Shown here piece after piece: positions 43,369 to 51,836 of a DNA stretch of 64,000 bases. The notes beneath the pieces were generated by a model. It saw nothing but the letters and a program-made list of their open reading frames with translations, had not been told where the DNA came from and searched no databases. The stretch comes from CAWUIO01 sp963922455 (lineage in GTDB: Bacteria; Bacteroidota; Bacteroidia; Cytophagales; Microscillaceae), in contig CAWUIO010000013.1 in the NCBI GenBank assembly GCA_963922455.1, positions 22,014-86,013 of the forward strand, in the 5' to 3' direction. The position numbers and the translations under genes were made by a program. Every line of letters starts with the position of its first letter. Position 1 is the stretch's first letter.

Positions 43369-45582
43369 TTATTTTTCTTGGTTTGTAAGTATAAGAGCTT
43401 GACTATTAGTTTCTTTTAGCCTGTTTAAGGGGATTTCGATCATAACTAAGGTGCCTCTACCAACGGTAGAGTCAATCCGCATGTGCCCTTTCCATCTTTG
43501 TAAACGCGTCTTAATGCTCAATAGGCCCTTGCATTTGTTTTTTGTTTGAGGAGTGTCTTGGAAACCTACGCCATTATCCTCTACGGAAACACTAAAAAGG
43601 CCAAGCTTTCGGTATAAACTTATTTCTATTTCGCTGGCGTAGGCGTGCTTGAGAACATTACACAGAAGTTCTTGCACGACACGATAGACCGTTACCTCCA
43701 AGGAAGATTCTAAACGGTTATGCTCAAAGCCAACATCTACCAAATGGATCTTGACATCATGGGCAGACTCGATCTTGTCTTTGAGTTCTTCCAAAGCGGA
43801 GACTAGTCCAAAGTGCCGGAGAACTCCGGTAAACATGTCATTGGCTACGTTTCGTATCTCATCATAGGTTTGTTCTACCATATTCTGGGTTTTTACAAAC
43901 TGTCTATAGGTATCTATCTTCAACAAAGATCGGATTTGTTCATCCAAGGCTTGAAAGTTAAAACGGACTAAGGAGAACAGAGCCCCTGCCCGGTCGTGGA
44001 TATCTTGCGCAATGCGGTCTCTCTCCTGTTCTTGCCCTTCAATCATAGCTTCCATGGTCTTAATTTCTTGAGCAATCATCAGGTTGTCAATTTCTTTTTG
44101 CTTCTCCAAGAGAAAGTTTTCGGAAAGTAAAACTTTTTGCCGGCTACGGTACAGGATCAAAGCACTGATGAGTAGCCCCAATAGCAATAGAAAGCACAAA
44201 GAGATAGCGTATAAAACTAGGATTGTATGCTTATGCTCGGCTTTTAGGATAGCCGCTTCCTTTTGAAAGAGTTGGGTTTGTATTTTTTTGAGTTCGTAAT
44301 TTTGTTTGAGGTCATGGGTTTTTCGGAATTTCTCGGTCAAACTATCATGGAGTTGGATATAAGCTTGATTAAACCCAAGGGCTTTTTCGTACTGCCCCAT
44401 TTCTATGTAGGTCTCAGAAATATGCATGAGTAAGGACAAACGCTTGAGGTTGTCTTGAGAGCTGTTCTTTTGTAATTGGAGAGCCTCCTGTAAAAGGCCC
44501 AGGGCCTCTGGATATTTTTTTTGCGCACGGCCTATCAATCCCTGATTTTGGTAAATTTCGGCGATTAAGGTGGTATCTGCATCTTGATTGGCTATACGAA
44601 GGCTCTTGGTATAAAAGTCTTGAGCTCGTTTAAGGTCCCCATGTTTGTGGTAGAGGAGCCCAAATTGCTTCAGAATACAAGCCTCAAAATGGTAGTTTTT
44701 AGTCATCTTAAATAGTTGATGGCTGGTTTGAAGGTGTTGTAAGGCTGGCTCAAGTTTATCATCCTCCCCTAGAATTAGGGCAATATTAAAGTGAAGCAAA
44801 CCCTGGGTATATGGCATGTCTTGGGATTTGGCCAATGCCAAAGACTTTTGATAATAAGAAAGAGCTTGTTTAGTATCTAAACGGCCCCTATGAAAATTGC
44901 CCAAGGCCAAAAAGGAAAGACAGGTCCCGTAGTTATCGTTTTCTTGCTGAAAATAATCTCGAGCCTGTAGGTAATTATACAGGGTAGTATCGTATTGCCC
45001 TAGGATTTTAAAACCGTGCCCGATATTAAGGGAGGCGTGTCCAGCAGCCGAATGTTTACCTAAGTCTAAAAATGCTTGATAAGCTAGTTGAAACTTTTGG
45101 ATAGCTTGGCGGGTATGCCCTTGTTGCATAAGAATTTGAGCAATGTGATTTTCGGCCCTAGCAATTCCATACGCATGCGCAAGCTCTTTTTCCAGACGAA
45201 GGGCTCGTTTGTAATGAGTCCAGGCTTGCTTATGCTCCCCTTGTAGGTGATTAATAAGTCCTAGACGTACATAGCTGAGGGCTTCTCCTTTTTTAAATGG
45301 GGTTTTCTGGGACAGGCTGAGGGCTTTTGTGGCATAATAAAGGGCAGAATCTTGGTTTATCTCTTTGAAGTCATAGGCCAAGTCGTTATAAAGCATAACT
45401 CGAGTAGTATCATGCCGAGCTTGTTGTAATTGTGTGTGTAGGCTCAGTATGTTTTGTTTTAAGCTTTGCGCATGTATGCTAGGTATAAAGAAAAATAGGC
45501 TTGCCTTTAGCAGAATATAGCTTATATGTTTCAACGGAATAGTGGTCATAATAAAGAGTGTAGATGGCTTTGTTTTGTACAT
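43369..45582 (-). CDS. TPR-containing sensor histidine kinase (HisKA_3 type)
   Basis: A 737-residue kinase. A signal/anchor segment (MTTIPLKHISYILLK onward; alternative start ATG 45549) leads to a periplasmic sensor of about ten TPRs (about 45-400). A coiled region and one transmembrane helix (about 455-480, LVLYAISLCFLLLLGLLIS) follow. The HisKA_3 dimerisation box has H529 in QDIHDRAGALFSL. The HATPase domain has QELLCNVLKHA, VEDNGVGF and a final GTLVMIEIPL. TPR sensors of this type are common in Bacteroidota and partner with NarL-type regulators such as the one 7 bp downstream. Confidence 0.94.
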   Translation of the reverse strand: MYKTKPSTLFIMTTIPLKHISYILLKASLFFFIPSIHAQSLKQNILSLHTQLQQARHDTTRVMLYNDLAYDFKEINQDSALYYATKALSLSQKTPFKKGEALSYVRLGLINHLQGEHKQAWTHYKRALRLEKELAHAYGIARAENHIAQILMQQGHTRQAIQKFQLAYQAFLDLGKHSAAGHASLNIGHGFKILGQYDTTLYNYLQARDYFQQENDNYGTCLSFLALGNFHRGRLDTKQALSYYQKSLALAKSQDMPYTQGLLHFNIALILGEDDKLEPALQHLQTSHQLFKMTKNYHFEACILKQFGLLYHKHGDLKRAQDFYTKSLRIANQDADTTLIAEIYQNQGLIGRAQKKYPEALGLLQEALQLQKNSSQDNLKRLSLLMHISETYIEMGQYEKALGFNQAYIQLHDSLTEKFRKTHDLKQNYELKKIQTQLFQKEAAILKAEHKHTILVLYAISLCFLLLLGLLISALILYRSRQKVLLSENFLLEKQKEIDNLMIAQEIKTMEAMIEGQEQERDRIAQDIHDRAGALFSLVRFNFQALDEQIRSLLKIDTYRQFVKTQNMVEQTYDEIRNVANDMFTGVLRHFGLVSALEELKDKIESAHDVKIHLVDVGFEHNRLESSLEVTVYRVVQELLCNVLKHAYASEIEISLYRKLGLFSVSVEDNGVGFQDTPQTKNKCKGLLSIKTRLQRWKGHMRIDSTVGRGTLVMIEIPLNRLKETNSQALILTNQEK

Positions 45583-45943
45583 TTTACTCTGATTGCCTAC
45601 TAATTACCTTGGTAAGAGCCTAGAAAAAAAATGCTTTTGTTGAGAGAATACCTTTAGGTTATGAGTAGGCCAGAATTTGTATCTTTTCTGATACTTTACA
45701 AATATCCAGTGAGCAAGCCTAATTTGATACCCAAGTCATGGGTAAATTATCTACTAAGAACTAAGTAGGTGACAAGCGCTAAGTTCAATTATGGAACTAG
45801 TAATTATTAATACTTAAAAACAATTGTTGGAGCTAGGACTGCGATATTGAGGTATATAAACCTCCAACAAATTAGGATTAATAAACATGAAAGTCAAGTC
45901 TCCAAGCTAGCAATCTCCCTCCTCACAAGGTAAAAGTTTTTTT
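45583..45943. other. Intergenic stretch, nothing recognised
   Basis: 361 bp upstream of the TPR kinase. No credible reading frame, RNA or repeat is visible. It should hold the kinase promoter on the minus strand, but no good -7/-33 pair stood out. Confidence 0.4.
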
Positions 45944-46085
45944 GGCTTAGGGACCGAAGCCCTTTAGGGACGAGACCGCTGTGGGCTTGTGGGTGAGCCG
46001 GCTCGTGGTGTAACCCGAGGGCCCGCCCCTCGCGGCACCTTACTTTCTAAGACTGGCACTGAAGTTCATCGCGAGGGGAAGCCCC
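45944..46085 (-). repeat. Dispersed hairpin repeat, copy R10 (reverse, diverged)
   Basis: The most diverged and longest copy (142 bp). It begins GGCTTAGGGACCGAAGCCC, then GACGAGACCGCTGTGGGCTTG, with arms CCCCTCGCG and CGCGAGGGG, and ends GAAGCCCC. The conserved AGCGAGTAGCGAAAGCCC block is replaced. The ends and the hairpin are what is kept. It is between the divergent kinase and VOC genes. Confidence 0.8.
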
Positions 46086-46140
46086 GTTCATAGGTTTTAA
46101 TGTGTATTTTAGGGAGAGAAATGCTAAAAAAAAGAAAATC

Positions 46141-46788
46141 ATGGACATTCGGTTTGATCATTTAGTCATTGGGGCTCAAAGTTTGACGCAAGGGCTGGAA
46201 TATGTACGAGATACGCTGCAAGTAGACATGCCTCCTGGAGGCAAGCATCCCCGTATGGGTACGCACAATCATTTACTAAGGATAGGGGAAGACTCTTTTT
46301 TGGAAGTAATTTCTATCGACCCGGAAGCTCTTAGTCCTGAGAGAATACGATGGTTTGGTCTGGATGAGGTAGAACGGCAAGAGGCTTTGGCGCGAGAACC
46401 CCAGTTGATGCATTGGGTGGTAGGGAGTCCGGATCTGGTGAAAAGCCTAAGCACAAGTTCTTTAGATTTGGGCAAAGCCGAGGTCATGACTCGAGGGGAC
46501 TTAAGGTGGTTGATAAGTATCCGGGAGGATGGAGCCTTGCTCGAGAATGGTTTGATACCCACTTTGATACAATGGCCCAAAGGCCCACACCCGGCCGAGC
46601 GAATGACCTCGGCGGGTTTATCCCTTGAGACCCTTCGGCTTTACCACCCTGAACCAGATCGGTTTAAGGGGCTTTTACAAGAAATTGGGGCCGAAGCTTT
46701 GGCTGAGATTCTGCCTAGCCCGGAACAACACGCTTTCCTAGAAGCGGTATTTTTGAATGAACAAGGAGACCAATTGGTTTTGAGGTAA
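46141..46788 (+). CDS. VOC-superfamily (glyoxalase-like) protein
   Basis: A 215-residue cytoplasmic protein of the glyoxalase-like PF13468 type: it begins FDHLVIGAQSLTQGLEYV, then GGKHPRMGTHNHLLRIGEDS, FLEVISIDPEA and RWFGLDE, the standard family landmarks. ATG 46141 is preferred over GTG 46102, whose extra residues are low-complexity. VOC proteins use paired beta-alpha-beta-beta-beta units around a metal for varied reactions; the substrate here is unknown. It is a single-gene unit with a terminator at 46845. Confidence 0.88.
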   Translation: MDIRFDHLVIGAQSLTQGLEYVRDTLQVDMPPGGKHPRMGTHNHLLRIGEDSFLEVISIDPEALSPERIRWFGLDEVERQEALAREPQLMHWVVGSPDLVKSLSTSSLDLGKAEVMTRGDLRWLISIREDGALLENGLIPTLIQWPKGPHPAERMTSAGLSLETLRLYHPEPDRFKGLLQEIGAEALAEILPSPEQHAFLEAVFLNEQGDQLVLR

Positions 46789-46844
46789 GGTAAACTATCA
46801 CAAAGAAGTCAAGCTATATCATTGAATAAGAATAGTATGGGGCA

Positions 46845-46868
46845 AGTCACCTTCGGTAGAGGGTGGCT
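46845..46868 (+). terminator. Terminator of the VOC gene
   Basis: Stem AGTCACC / GGTGGCT (one wobble pair) is followed by a run of seven T (46868-46874). Confidence 0.85.
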
Positions 46869-47046
46869 TTTTTTGATATTCCTTAATAATTATGGCGGTC
46901 TTGGGTTTTTGGTGTACTTGTGTAAAAAATGTATTATTTTTTGATAAATAGTTAAAATATACACTAAATGTGTGCAAAATTTGGCTTATCTGAAGAAAAA
47001 TGCTCTAAATTTTAAGTAAAATTCTTGTTCTGATATTTGGGAATAG

Positions 47047-47055
47047 TATATTTGC
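47047..47055 (+). promoter_or_regulatory. -7 promoter element of glnII
   Basis: TATATTTGC is an exact match to the Bacteroidota -7 consensus TAnnTTTG and lies 99 bp before the glutamine synthetase ATG, giving a leader of roughly 90 nt. The -33 region (around TCTTG) is weak. The interval 46875-47046 is AT-rich without a gene. Confidence 0.65.
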
Positions 47056-47153
47056 ACTCGTTGGTTAGCTGGAGAGTGATAGGCTAGCTATTAAAATAGT
47101 ACAATTTCAAACGCGCATTTACGGATCTAATAAAAATATAATTCCTGATTAAT

Positions 47154-48167
47154 ATGGCTAAAGTAAAATTTGAATACATCTGGTTAGATGGTTACAAGCC
47201 CACCCAACATCCTAGAAGTAAAACCAAAGTATTAGACTTGGATAATTACCAAGGCGAGCTAGGCCCAGTACCGATGTGGTCTTTTGACGGTAGCTCTACC
47301 GAACAAGCCGACGGTAGCTCTTCTGACTGCCTTTTGAAACCGGTACGGGTATACAAAGACACCGCCCGCAAAGATGCTTGGTTGGTGATGACCGAGGTGC
47401 TTAACGCCGACGGTACGGCTCATGAGTCGAATAGCCGGGCAAAATATGAAGACGACGAAGACATTTGGTTTGGCTTTGAGCAAGAATACACGTTTATGCA
47501 ATTTGGAAAGCCTATGGGCTTCCCAGCCGACGGTTTTCCCGCTCCTCAAGGAATGTATTACTGCTCAGTAGGCCATGGCAATGTTACGGGAAGAGATATC
47601 GTGGAAGAACATCTAGACCTATGCCTAGAGGCAGGAATCTCCTTAACTGGAATCAATGCCGAAGTAATGTTGGGACAGTGGGAGTACCAATGCTTTGCCA
47701 AGGGAGCCAAAAAAGCAGCCGACGATTTGTGGATTTCCCGTTATCTCCTACACCGGGTTTGTGAAAAATATGGGGTATTTGCCGAGTTTGATCCCAAACC
47801 TGTTTTGGGAGACTGGAATGGTTCGGGTATGCATACCAACTTCTCAAATAGCCCAATGCGGGAAGAAGGGGGCGAGCCGCTATTTAAGCAAATATGTGAA
47901 AGTATGCGCTCTAGCCACGATACCCATATAGCCGTCTACGGTTCGGGTAACGAAAAGCGCCTCACTGGGCTTCACGAAACCCAACACATTAGCACTTTCT
48001 CCTATGGGGTAAGTGATCGGGGAGCCTCTATTCGTATTCCCATCTCCACCGTAGAAAATGGCTGGAAAGGGTACCTGGAAGATCGTCGCCCAGCCTCCAA
48101 TGCCGATCCTTATTTGGTTGCCCAAAAGATTGTAAAGGCCTTACAAGCTACTTTGGCTACGGTTTAA
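47154..48167 (+). CDS. glnII: Glutamine synthetase, type II (GlnII, eukaryotic-like)
   Basis: A 337-residue GSII enzyme, which condenses glutamate and ammonia with ATP in the cytoplasm. It shows the short GSII length and signatures: EYIWLDGYKP, PMWSFDGSSTEQADGSSSD, FGFEQEYTFM (active-site Glu), GHGNVTGRDIVEEH, NAEVMLGQWEYQ, DWNGSGMHTNFSN and the ASIRIPI/DRRPASNADPY C-terminal blocks. All are intact. It is not next to other nitrogen genes; a strong -7 element lies upstream and a strong terminator downstream, so it is transcribed alone. Confidence 0.97.
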   Translation: MAKVKFEYIWLDGYKPTQHPRSKTKVLDLDNYQGELGPVPMWSFDGSSTEQADGSSSDCLLKPVRVYKDTARKDAWLVMTEVLNADGTAHESNSRAKYEDDEDIWFGFEQEYTFMQFGKPMGFPADGFPAPQGMYYCSVGHGNVTGRDIVEEHLDLCLEAGISLTGINAEVMLGQWEYQCFAKGAKKAADDLWISRYLLHRVCEKYGVFAEFDPKPVLGDWNGSGMHTNFSNSPMREEGGEPLFKQICESMRSSHDTHIAVYGSGNEKRLTGLHETQHISTFSYGVSDRGASIRIPISTVENGWKGYLEDRRPASNADPYLVAQKIVKALQATLATV

Positions 48168-48206
48168 GTAGATACCCTCCATATACGCTGATTGACCTAC
48201 TGTATA

Positions 48207-48234
48207 CGAAAGCTTGCCCCTAGGCAGGCTTTCG
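48207..48234 (+). terminator. Terminator of glnII
   Basis: A 12-bp stem (CGAAAGCTTGCC / GGCAGGCTTTCG, one G-T pair) with loop CCTA is followed by seven T (48235-48241). Confidence 0.92.
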
Positions 48235-48268
48235 TTTTTTGTGCGAAGCCTTTGTTGAACAGGATATT

Positions 48269-48400
48269 GGGGCTTCCCCACGCCAAGTAAAGTCCTGCCC
48301 TTAAGCCCATAATCTGCCGGCGTGGGTCGGGCTTTCGCTACTCGCTGCCTCTCCGCACAAAGCCCGCACGAGCTCAAACAGGCCGCTCTATCCCTAAGCC
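48269..48400 (+). repeat. Dispersed hairpin repeat, copy R11 (forward)
   Basis: Starts GGGGCTTCCCCACGCC, arms CCCACGCC and GGCGTGGG, then GGGCTTTCGCTACTCGCTGC, GAGCTCAAACAGGCCGCTC and ATCCCTAAGCC. It is the last copy seen in the window. The next 90 bp join it to an IS3-family remnant. Confidence 0.93.
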
Positions 48401-48488
48401 AGAGAAAGTTAGTGAGGAATAAAAATAAGAGAAGAGTTCTAGGCTTATTGAAAATAGGAAGGGATAAAAAAGCAGAGAGCGAGGGATT

Positions 48489-48858
48489 CAAAACCCAGGA
48501 GACCGTTTTAGCGGCCTGGTATCGGGCCCTGGCCAATCGTCTGATATTCCATTCAGATCGGGGAGTGCAATATGCCTCGGGACGATTTCGCAATGTACTC
48601 AGTGCTCAAAAGGTCACCCAGAGTATGAGCCGAAAAGCGAACTGCTGGGACAATGCCGTTGCGGAAAGTTTTTTCAAATCGCTGAAAGCAGAAGCTATTC
48701 ACGGAAATAAATTGAGAAGTAAAAAACAGCTGAAATCGGTGATATTTGAATACATCGAGATCTGGTATAATCGACAAAGAAGGCATTCTTATATCGGAAA
48801 TAAAACCATATTGGAATTAGAAATTGAAGATCAAGTAAAATTTAATCGTGTCGCTTAA
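48489..48858 (+). pseudogene. 5'-truncated IS3-family transposase (OrfB C-terminus)
   Basis: About 120 codons of an IS3-family OrfB integrase core remain. Residues include FHSDRGVQYAS (second catalytic Asp), KANCWDNAVAESFFKSLKAE (catalytic Glu) and YIEIWYNRQRRHSYIG. The first catalytic Asp and the whole N-terminus, with OrfA, are missing. The open frame extends back through R11, but that part is repeat translation. It is inactive as it stands. Confidence 0.85.
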
Positions 48859-48860
48859 AA

Positions 48861-48887
48861 TTTGTCCGGTTTTTATTTGCAAGTCCA
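48861..48887 (+). mobile_element. Possible right end of the IS3-family remnant
   Basis: TTTGTCCGGTTTTTATTTGC then AAGTCCA lies just after the transposase stop and resembles the terminal inverted repeat of IS3/IS150-type elements. The left end is not present nearby. Confidence 0.5.
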
Positions 48888-48966
48888 ATCATACTATTGG
48901 CCTTGTAGTGAATAATAAAAAAAATGGTTTAATAATGGCAGTTTACCAAAAATGCTAGTTTTTCCA

Positions 48967-49536
48967 CTAAAAGCTAAAACCAAACCGAAAAACCCACGGA
49001 GACCTACGCCAAGAACGTCCAGGGTCGTGATTTAAATTATAGTCTAGGCTCACTTGTAATTGGATGCCAAGTATTTTAGGTTGTATACCTGCCCCTGCCA
49101 ACCAAGCAAATTGCCACTCACGTTTAGCTTGGTCTATTTCATTATCAAAATAGTCTACTCGCATGGCTTCGGATTCCGTTTGCACAAAAATTATTTTCCA
49201 AAGTGAATATTGTGCAAAAACACTTCCTCCATAGTAACTACCTCCAACCCCAGGAGGTGCAGTGTTATCTTTTGAAAAAACATAATTACCACCGACACCT
49301 ATTCTTAATTTATTGATCAGCTGATAAGCTATTCTGGAATTAAGCTGTAAGCTTATAAGGTTTTCACTTAAGTCTAAACTAGCCTGGGGCATATACTTTA
49401 AATTTTCTGTCCAGTTTTCCGTTTTTTGGCTTGACCTTTTTGAGATACTACCCCGAGGTATCTGAACTTTGGATTGTGAGTATAACACCTGTACGTAAAG
49501 AAAAAATAGAATAAGTGTAGCTAAGCAGACTTTCAT
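48967..49536 (-). CDS. Exported beta-barrel-like protein of unknown function
   Basis: A 189-residue protein. ATG 49536 starts a signal peptide (MKVCLATLILFFLYVQVLYS), better than a TTG two codons earlier. The mature chain alternates in beta-strand fashion (RIGVGGNYVFS, YYGGSVFAQYSLW, LQVSLDYNLN) and ends VFRFGFSF, a C-terminal Phe typical of outer-membrane barrels. No family is recognised. It is on the opposite strand to the toxin locus that follows. Confidence 0.7.
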   Translation of the reverse strand: MKVCLATLILFFLYVQVLYSQSKVQIPRGSISKRSSQKTENWTENLKYMPQASLDLSENLISLQLNSRIAYQLINKLRIGVGGNYVFSKDNTAPPGVGGSYYGGSVFAQYSLWKIIFVQTESEAMRVDYFDNEIDQAKREWQFAWLAGAGIQPKILGIQLQVSLDYNLNHDPGRSWRRSPWVFRFGFSF

Positions 49537-49617
49537 TTGCAATAAAATTATGGCATTCGCTAATTTAGAAAGATATGATCTTAGAAGTTGACCAAGTTTT
49601 GTGTTTTTTTAAGCTTA

Positions 49618-49812
49618 TTAACTTACTTGGGATGCATAAACTTCTAATAGCCTTCCTTTATGATCGCACAAATTAAATTTTACTGGTTCAAACCAAAAAG
49701 CATTTTGTAAAATCTCAATCAGTTTTACCGCCTCCTCTTTATCTTTTAAATGAAATACAGAAACTAATTCATCATCTAATTTTTGAATAAAAACACTTAC
49801 TCGGATTTGCAT
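49618..49812 (-). CDS. Small protein of unknown function
   Basis: 64 residues, ATG at 49812, no signal. The predicted beta-beta-alpha-beta-beta pattern (MQIRVSVFIQKLDDELVSVF, a Lys/Glu-rich helix, then FWFEPVKFNLCDHKGRLLEV) looks like a genuine small fold rather than chance. I do not recognise the family. It is 75 bp downstream, on its own strand, of nothing known, and divergent from the HTH gene. Confidence 0.5.
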   Translation of the reverse strand: MQIRVSVFIQKLDDELVSVFHLKDKEEAVKLIEILQNAFWFEPVKFNLCDHKGRLLEVYASQVS

Positions 49813-50018
49813 AAAGGAAATAATTAAATTGTCAAAAAATCTGGATTCTAGAGGATAGAAGCATATATAATAGCGTGGCCAATGTTAAGTTTATGTTACA
49901 ATACTTTTAAACTTAGATTATGGTATAGTTAATTTTCATTTGTTGACTTATTCTTTCTTTATGAATACTTAAAATCATAAATGAGAGCATTATAAAGATC
50001 AAGTTAAACTTACATAAA

Positions 50019-50381
50019 ATGAAAACTGAGTACAAGATTTTTTACAAAGTAGTAAAAATTATACTACAAAGAAATGTTTTAAACTATTGCAGAGAACTAA
50101 TTGAGGTAGGGTATGACTTTTACCCACCTTACAAAAATTTACAACAACCTTTGGAAAAATGGAAGAATAAAGACTTTCAAAACTTAGCCAGTTTAGTTGG
50201 CATATCTTCATCTAGCATAAAACGCCTTTTTGACCGTCCAGGTTACGAGGGTCAAATTAAATTCACAAAACAAAACCTAGATGTCATTGCTGAATTTTTA
50301 GGGCACCAGGATTGGGAAAGCTGCCTAAAATTTTTCTCTCAGGAAATCAAAGAGTTAGCTCAAGATTCAAGAATTTCTTAA
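50019..50381 (+). CDS. Small helix-turn-helix-like protein, possible regulator of the downstream locus
   Basis: A 120-residue, all-helical protein. The second half reads DFQNLASLVGISSSSIKRLF, which fits a helix-turn-helix, followed by the DVIAEFLGHQDWESCLKFF ending often seen in Bacteroidota HTH proteins. It is the first gene of the forward block and lies 74 bp before the LamG gene, so a role in controlling the locus is plausible but inferred. The sequence around it is clearly AT-richer than the left half of the window. Confidence 0.6.
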   Translation: MKTEYKIFYKVVKIILQRNVLNYCRELIEVGYDFYPPYKNLQQPLEKWKNKDFQNLASLVGISSSSIKRLFDRPGYEGQIKFTKQNLDVIAEFLGHQDWESCLKFFSQEIKELAQDSRIS

Positions 50382-50455
50382 AAGTTGGTCAACTTTTTTG
50401 ATTGGCAATTCCCAAGTTTGTTTTGAAGGTTAAAAACTCAAAACAAATTATTTCT

Positions 50456-51802
50456 ATGAAGTTACTTCAACCTGTTTGTATATTAATCGCAATACTCTTA
50501 ATCTTAGATTTACAATTTACAAAAGCCCAAAATGTACCCACGAATGGGCTTGTGGGTCATTGGACGTTCGATGGTACTGTTAATGGCGATATAGCAAAAA
50601 ATCACGGCACGGTAGATGGCCCTAATTCAACATATGGTTTTGATAAGGATCGTTTCCAAAGATCTAACTCTTCTATATTTCTTGATAATCAAAGTGTTAT
50701 TGATGATCCGAATAGCTATGGTAGTAATTACAAACATTATCTTGCAAGGGTATCTATGCCTGACTTCAACTTAGCTGAGCATCTTACTGAAAATGTAGAA
50801 TATACCATCAGCATCTGGGTAAAACCAGATGAGGAAGTTACCGGGTCCCATACCTGGCATCAAAATATAGTTATGATGGGAAGACCTGATATTAAAATCA
50901 CAAATCAATCTAAATATTTTGTTGGAATTCAATATGAGCATCCTTCTACTGGATATAACACATATAACTTAGAATCGGCTGGAGATAGTGGTACTGAATA
51001 TTATCCATCAGATCCAAACAAGTCGGGCTCTAAATGGAAAGCTGATTGGTACCATCTTGCAGTTACGTACCGATGCCATAATGATACCTTACAAGCCCAG
51101 ACTTATATTGGTGGCCAATTACATGATTATGCCAACCTATACATTCCTGGTATTTCATTAAATTATACAAGTGGCTCCTTAACTGTTGGGGCAGATCGTT
51201 GGGGAAACAATCCTTTTGCGGGGTATCTTGATGATTTACGAATTTATAATCGAGCCTTAAGTGCTCAGGAAATACTTGAATTAAATCAAGAAAGCCCGTC
51301 CCAAATCATTCCATATAACTCTTTATATGGCTTTTGGCAAGGGAATGACATTCCAAATACTCTAATTTCCAGAACAGGCCCCGTTCTAATTAGTGAGAAT
51401 AAATCACCCCAAGATCTAAGCCAAGCCAATGGGGCTTACGACAATTATAAATTAATTGTAGAAGGAGATGTACTTACTGAAAGAGTGAAAATTGTACATC
51501 ATGGTGACTGGCCAGACTATGTATTTGATGAGTACTATCCACTACGTACCATAGAAGAGCTTGCTCAGTTTATTGAAGAAAACAAACACTTGCCTGGTGT
51601 TCCATCAGCTTCTGAAATAAGTAAAGAAGGAATAGATGTAGCAGACATGGAAACTGCACTATTGGAAAAAGTAGAAGAATTGACCCTCCATTTAATCCAG
51701 TTACACGAACAAAACCAGTTACTCCAATCCGAAAATCTTGAATTGAAAGCAAGGTTAGAAAAACTTGAACTTTCAATTCAATCACTTATTCAAAAAGATT
51801 AA
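50456..51802 (+). CDS. Secreted LamG-domain protein with coiled-coil tail
   Basis: A 448-residue exported protein. ATG 50456 begins a signal peptide (MKLLQPVCILIAILLILDL, cut near TKAQ); the frame is open upstream from a TTG at 50402. Residues about 30-280 are a LamG/concanavalin-like lectin domain: NGLVGHWTFDG at the start and FAGYLDDLRIYNRALSAQE at the end. The C-terminal part carries FDEYYPLRTIEELAQFIEEN, HLPGVPSASE and a leucine-rich coiled coil (ALLEKVEELTLHLIQLHEQN). The HLPGVPSA ending occurs widely in Bacteroidota fibre-like proteins and probably trimerises. Carbohydrate or surface binding is inferred. Confidence 0.82.
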   Translation: MKLLQPVCILIAILLILDLQFTKAQNVPTNGLVGHWTFDGTVNGDIAKNHGTVDGPNSTYGFDKDRFQRSNSSIFLDNQSVIDDPNSYGSNYKHYLARVSMPDFNLAEHLTENVEYTISIWVKPDEEVTGSHTWHQNIVMMGRPDIKITNQSKYFVGIQYEHPSTGYNTYNLESAGDSGTEYYPSDPNKSGSKWKADWYHLAVTYRCHNDTLQAQTYIGGQLHDYANLYIPGISLNYTSGSLTVGADRWGNNPFAGYLDDLRIYNRALSAQEILELNQESPSQIIPYNSLYGFWQGNDIPNTLISRTGPVLISENKSPQDLSQANGAYDNYKLIVEGDVLTERVKIVHHGDWPDYVFDEYYPLRTIEELAQFIEENKHLPGVPSASEISKEGIDVADMETALLEKVEELTLHLIQLHEQNQLLQSENLELKARLEKLELSIQSLIQKD

Positions 51803-51836
51803 GCAATAGATACTCTTGATAAGCCTATCCCGTCAT

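Noticed and set aside
499..48400. Repeats R1-R11 as a CRISPR array
   Set aside because: Copies are kilobases apart, about 130 bp long, in both orientations and without regular spacers or cas genes.
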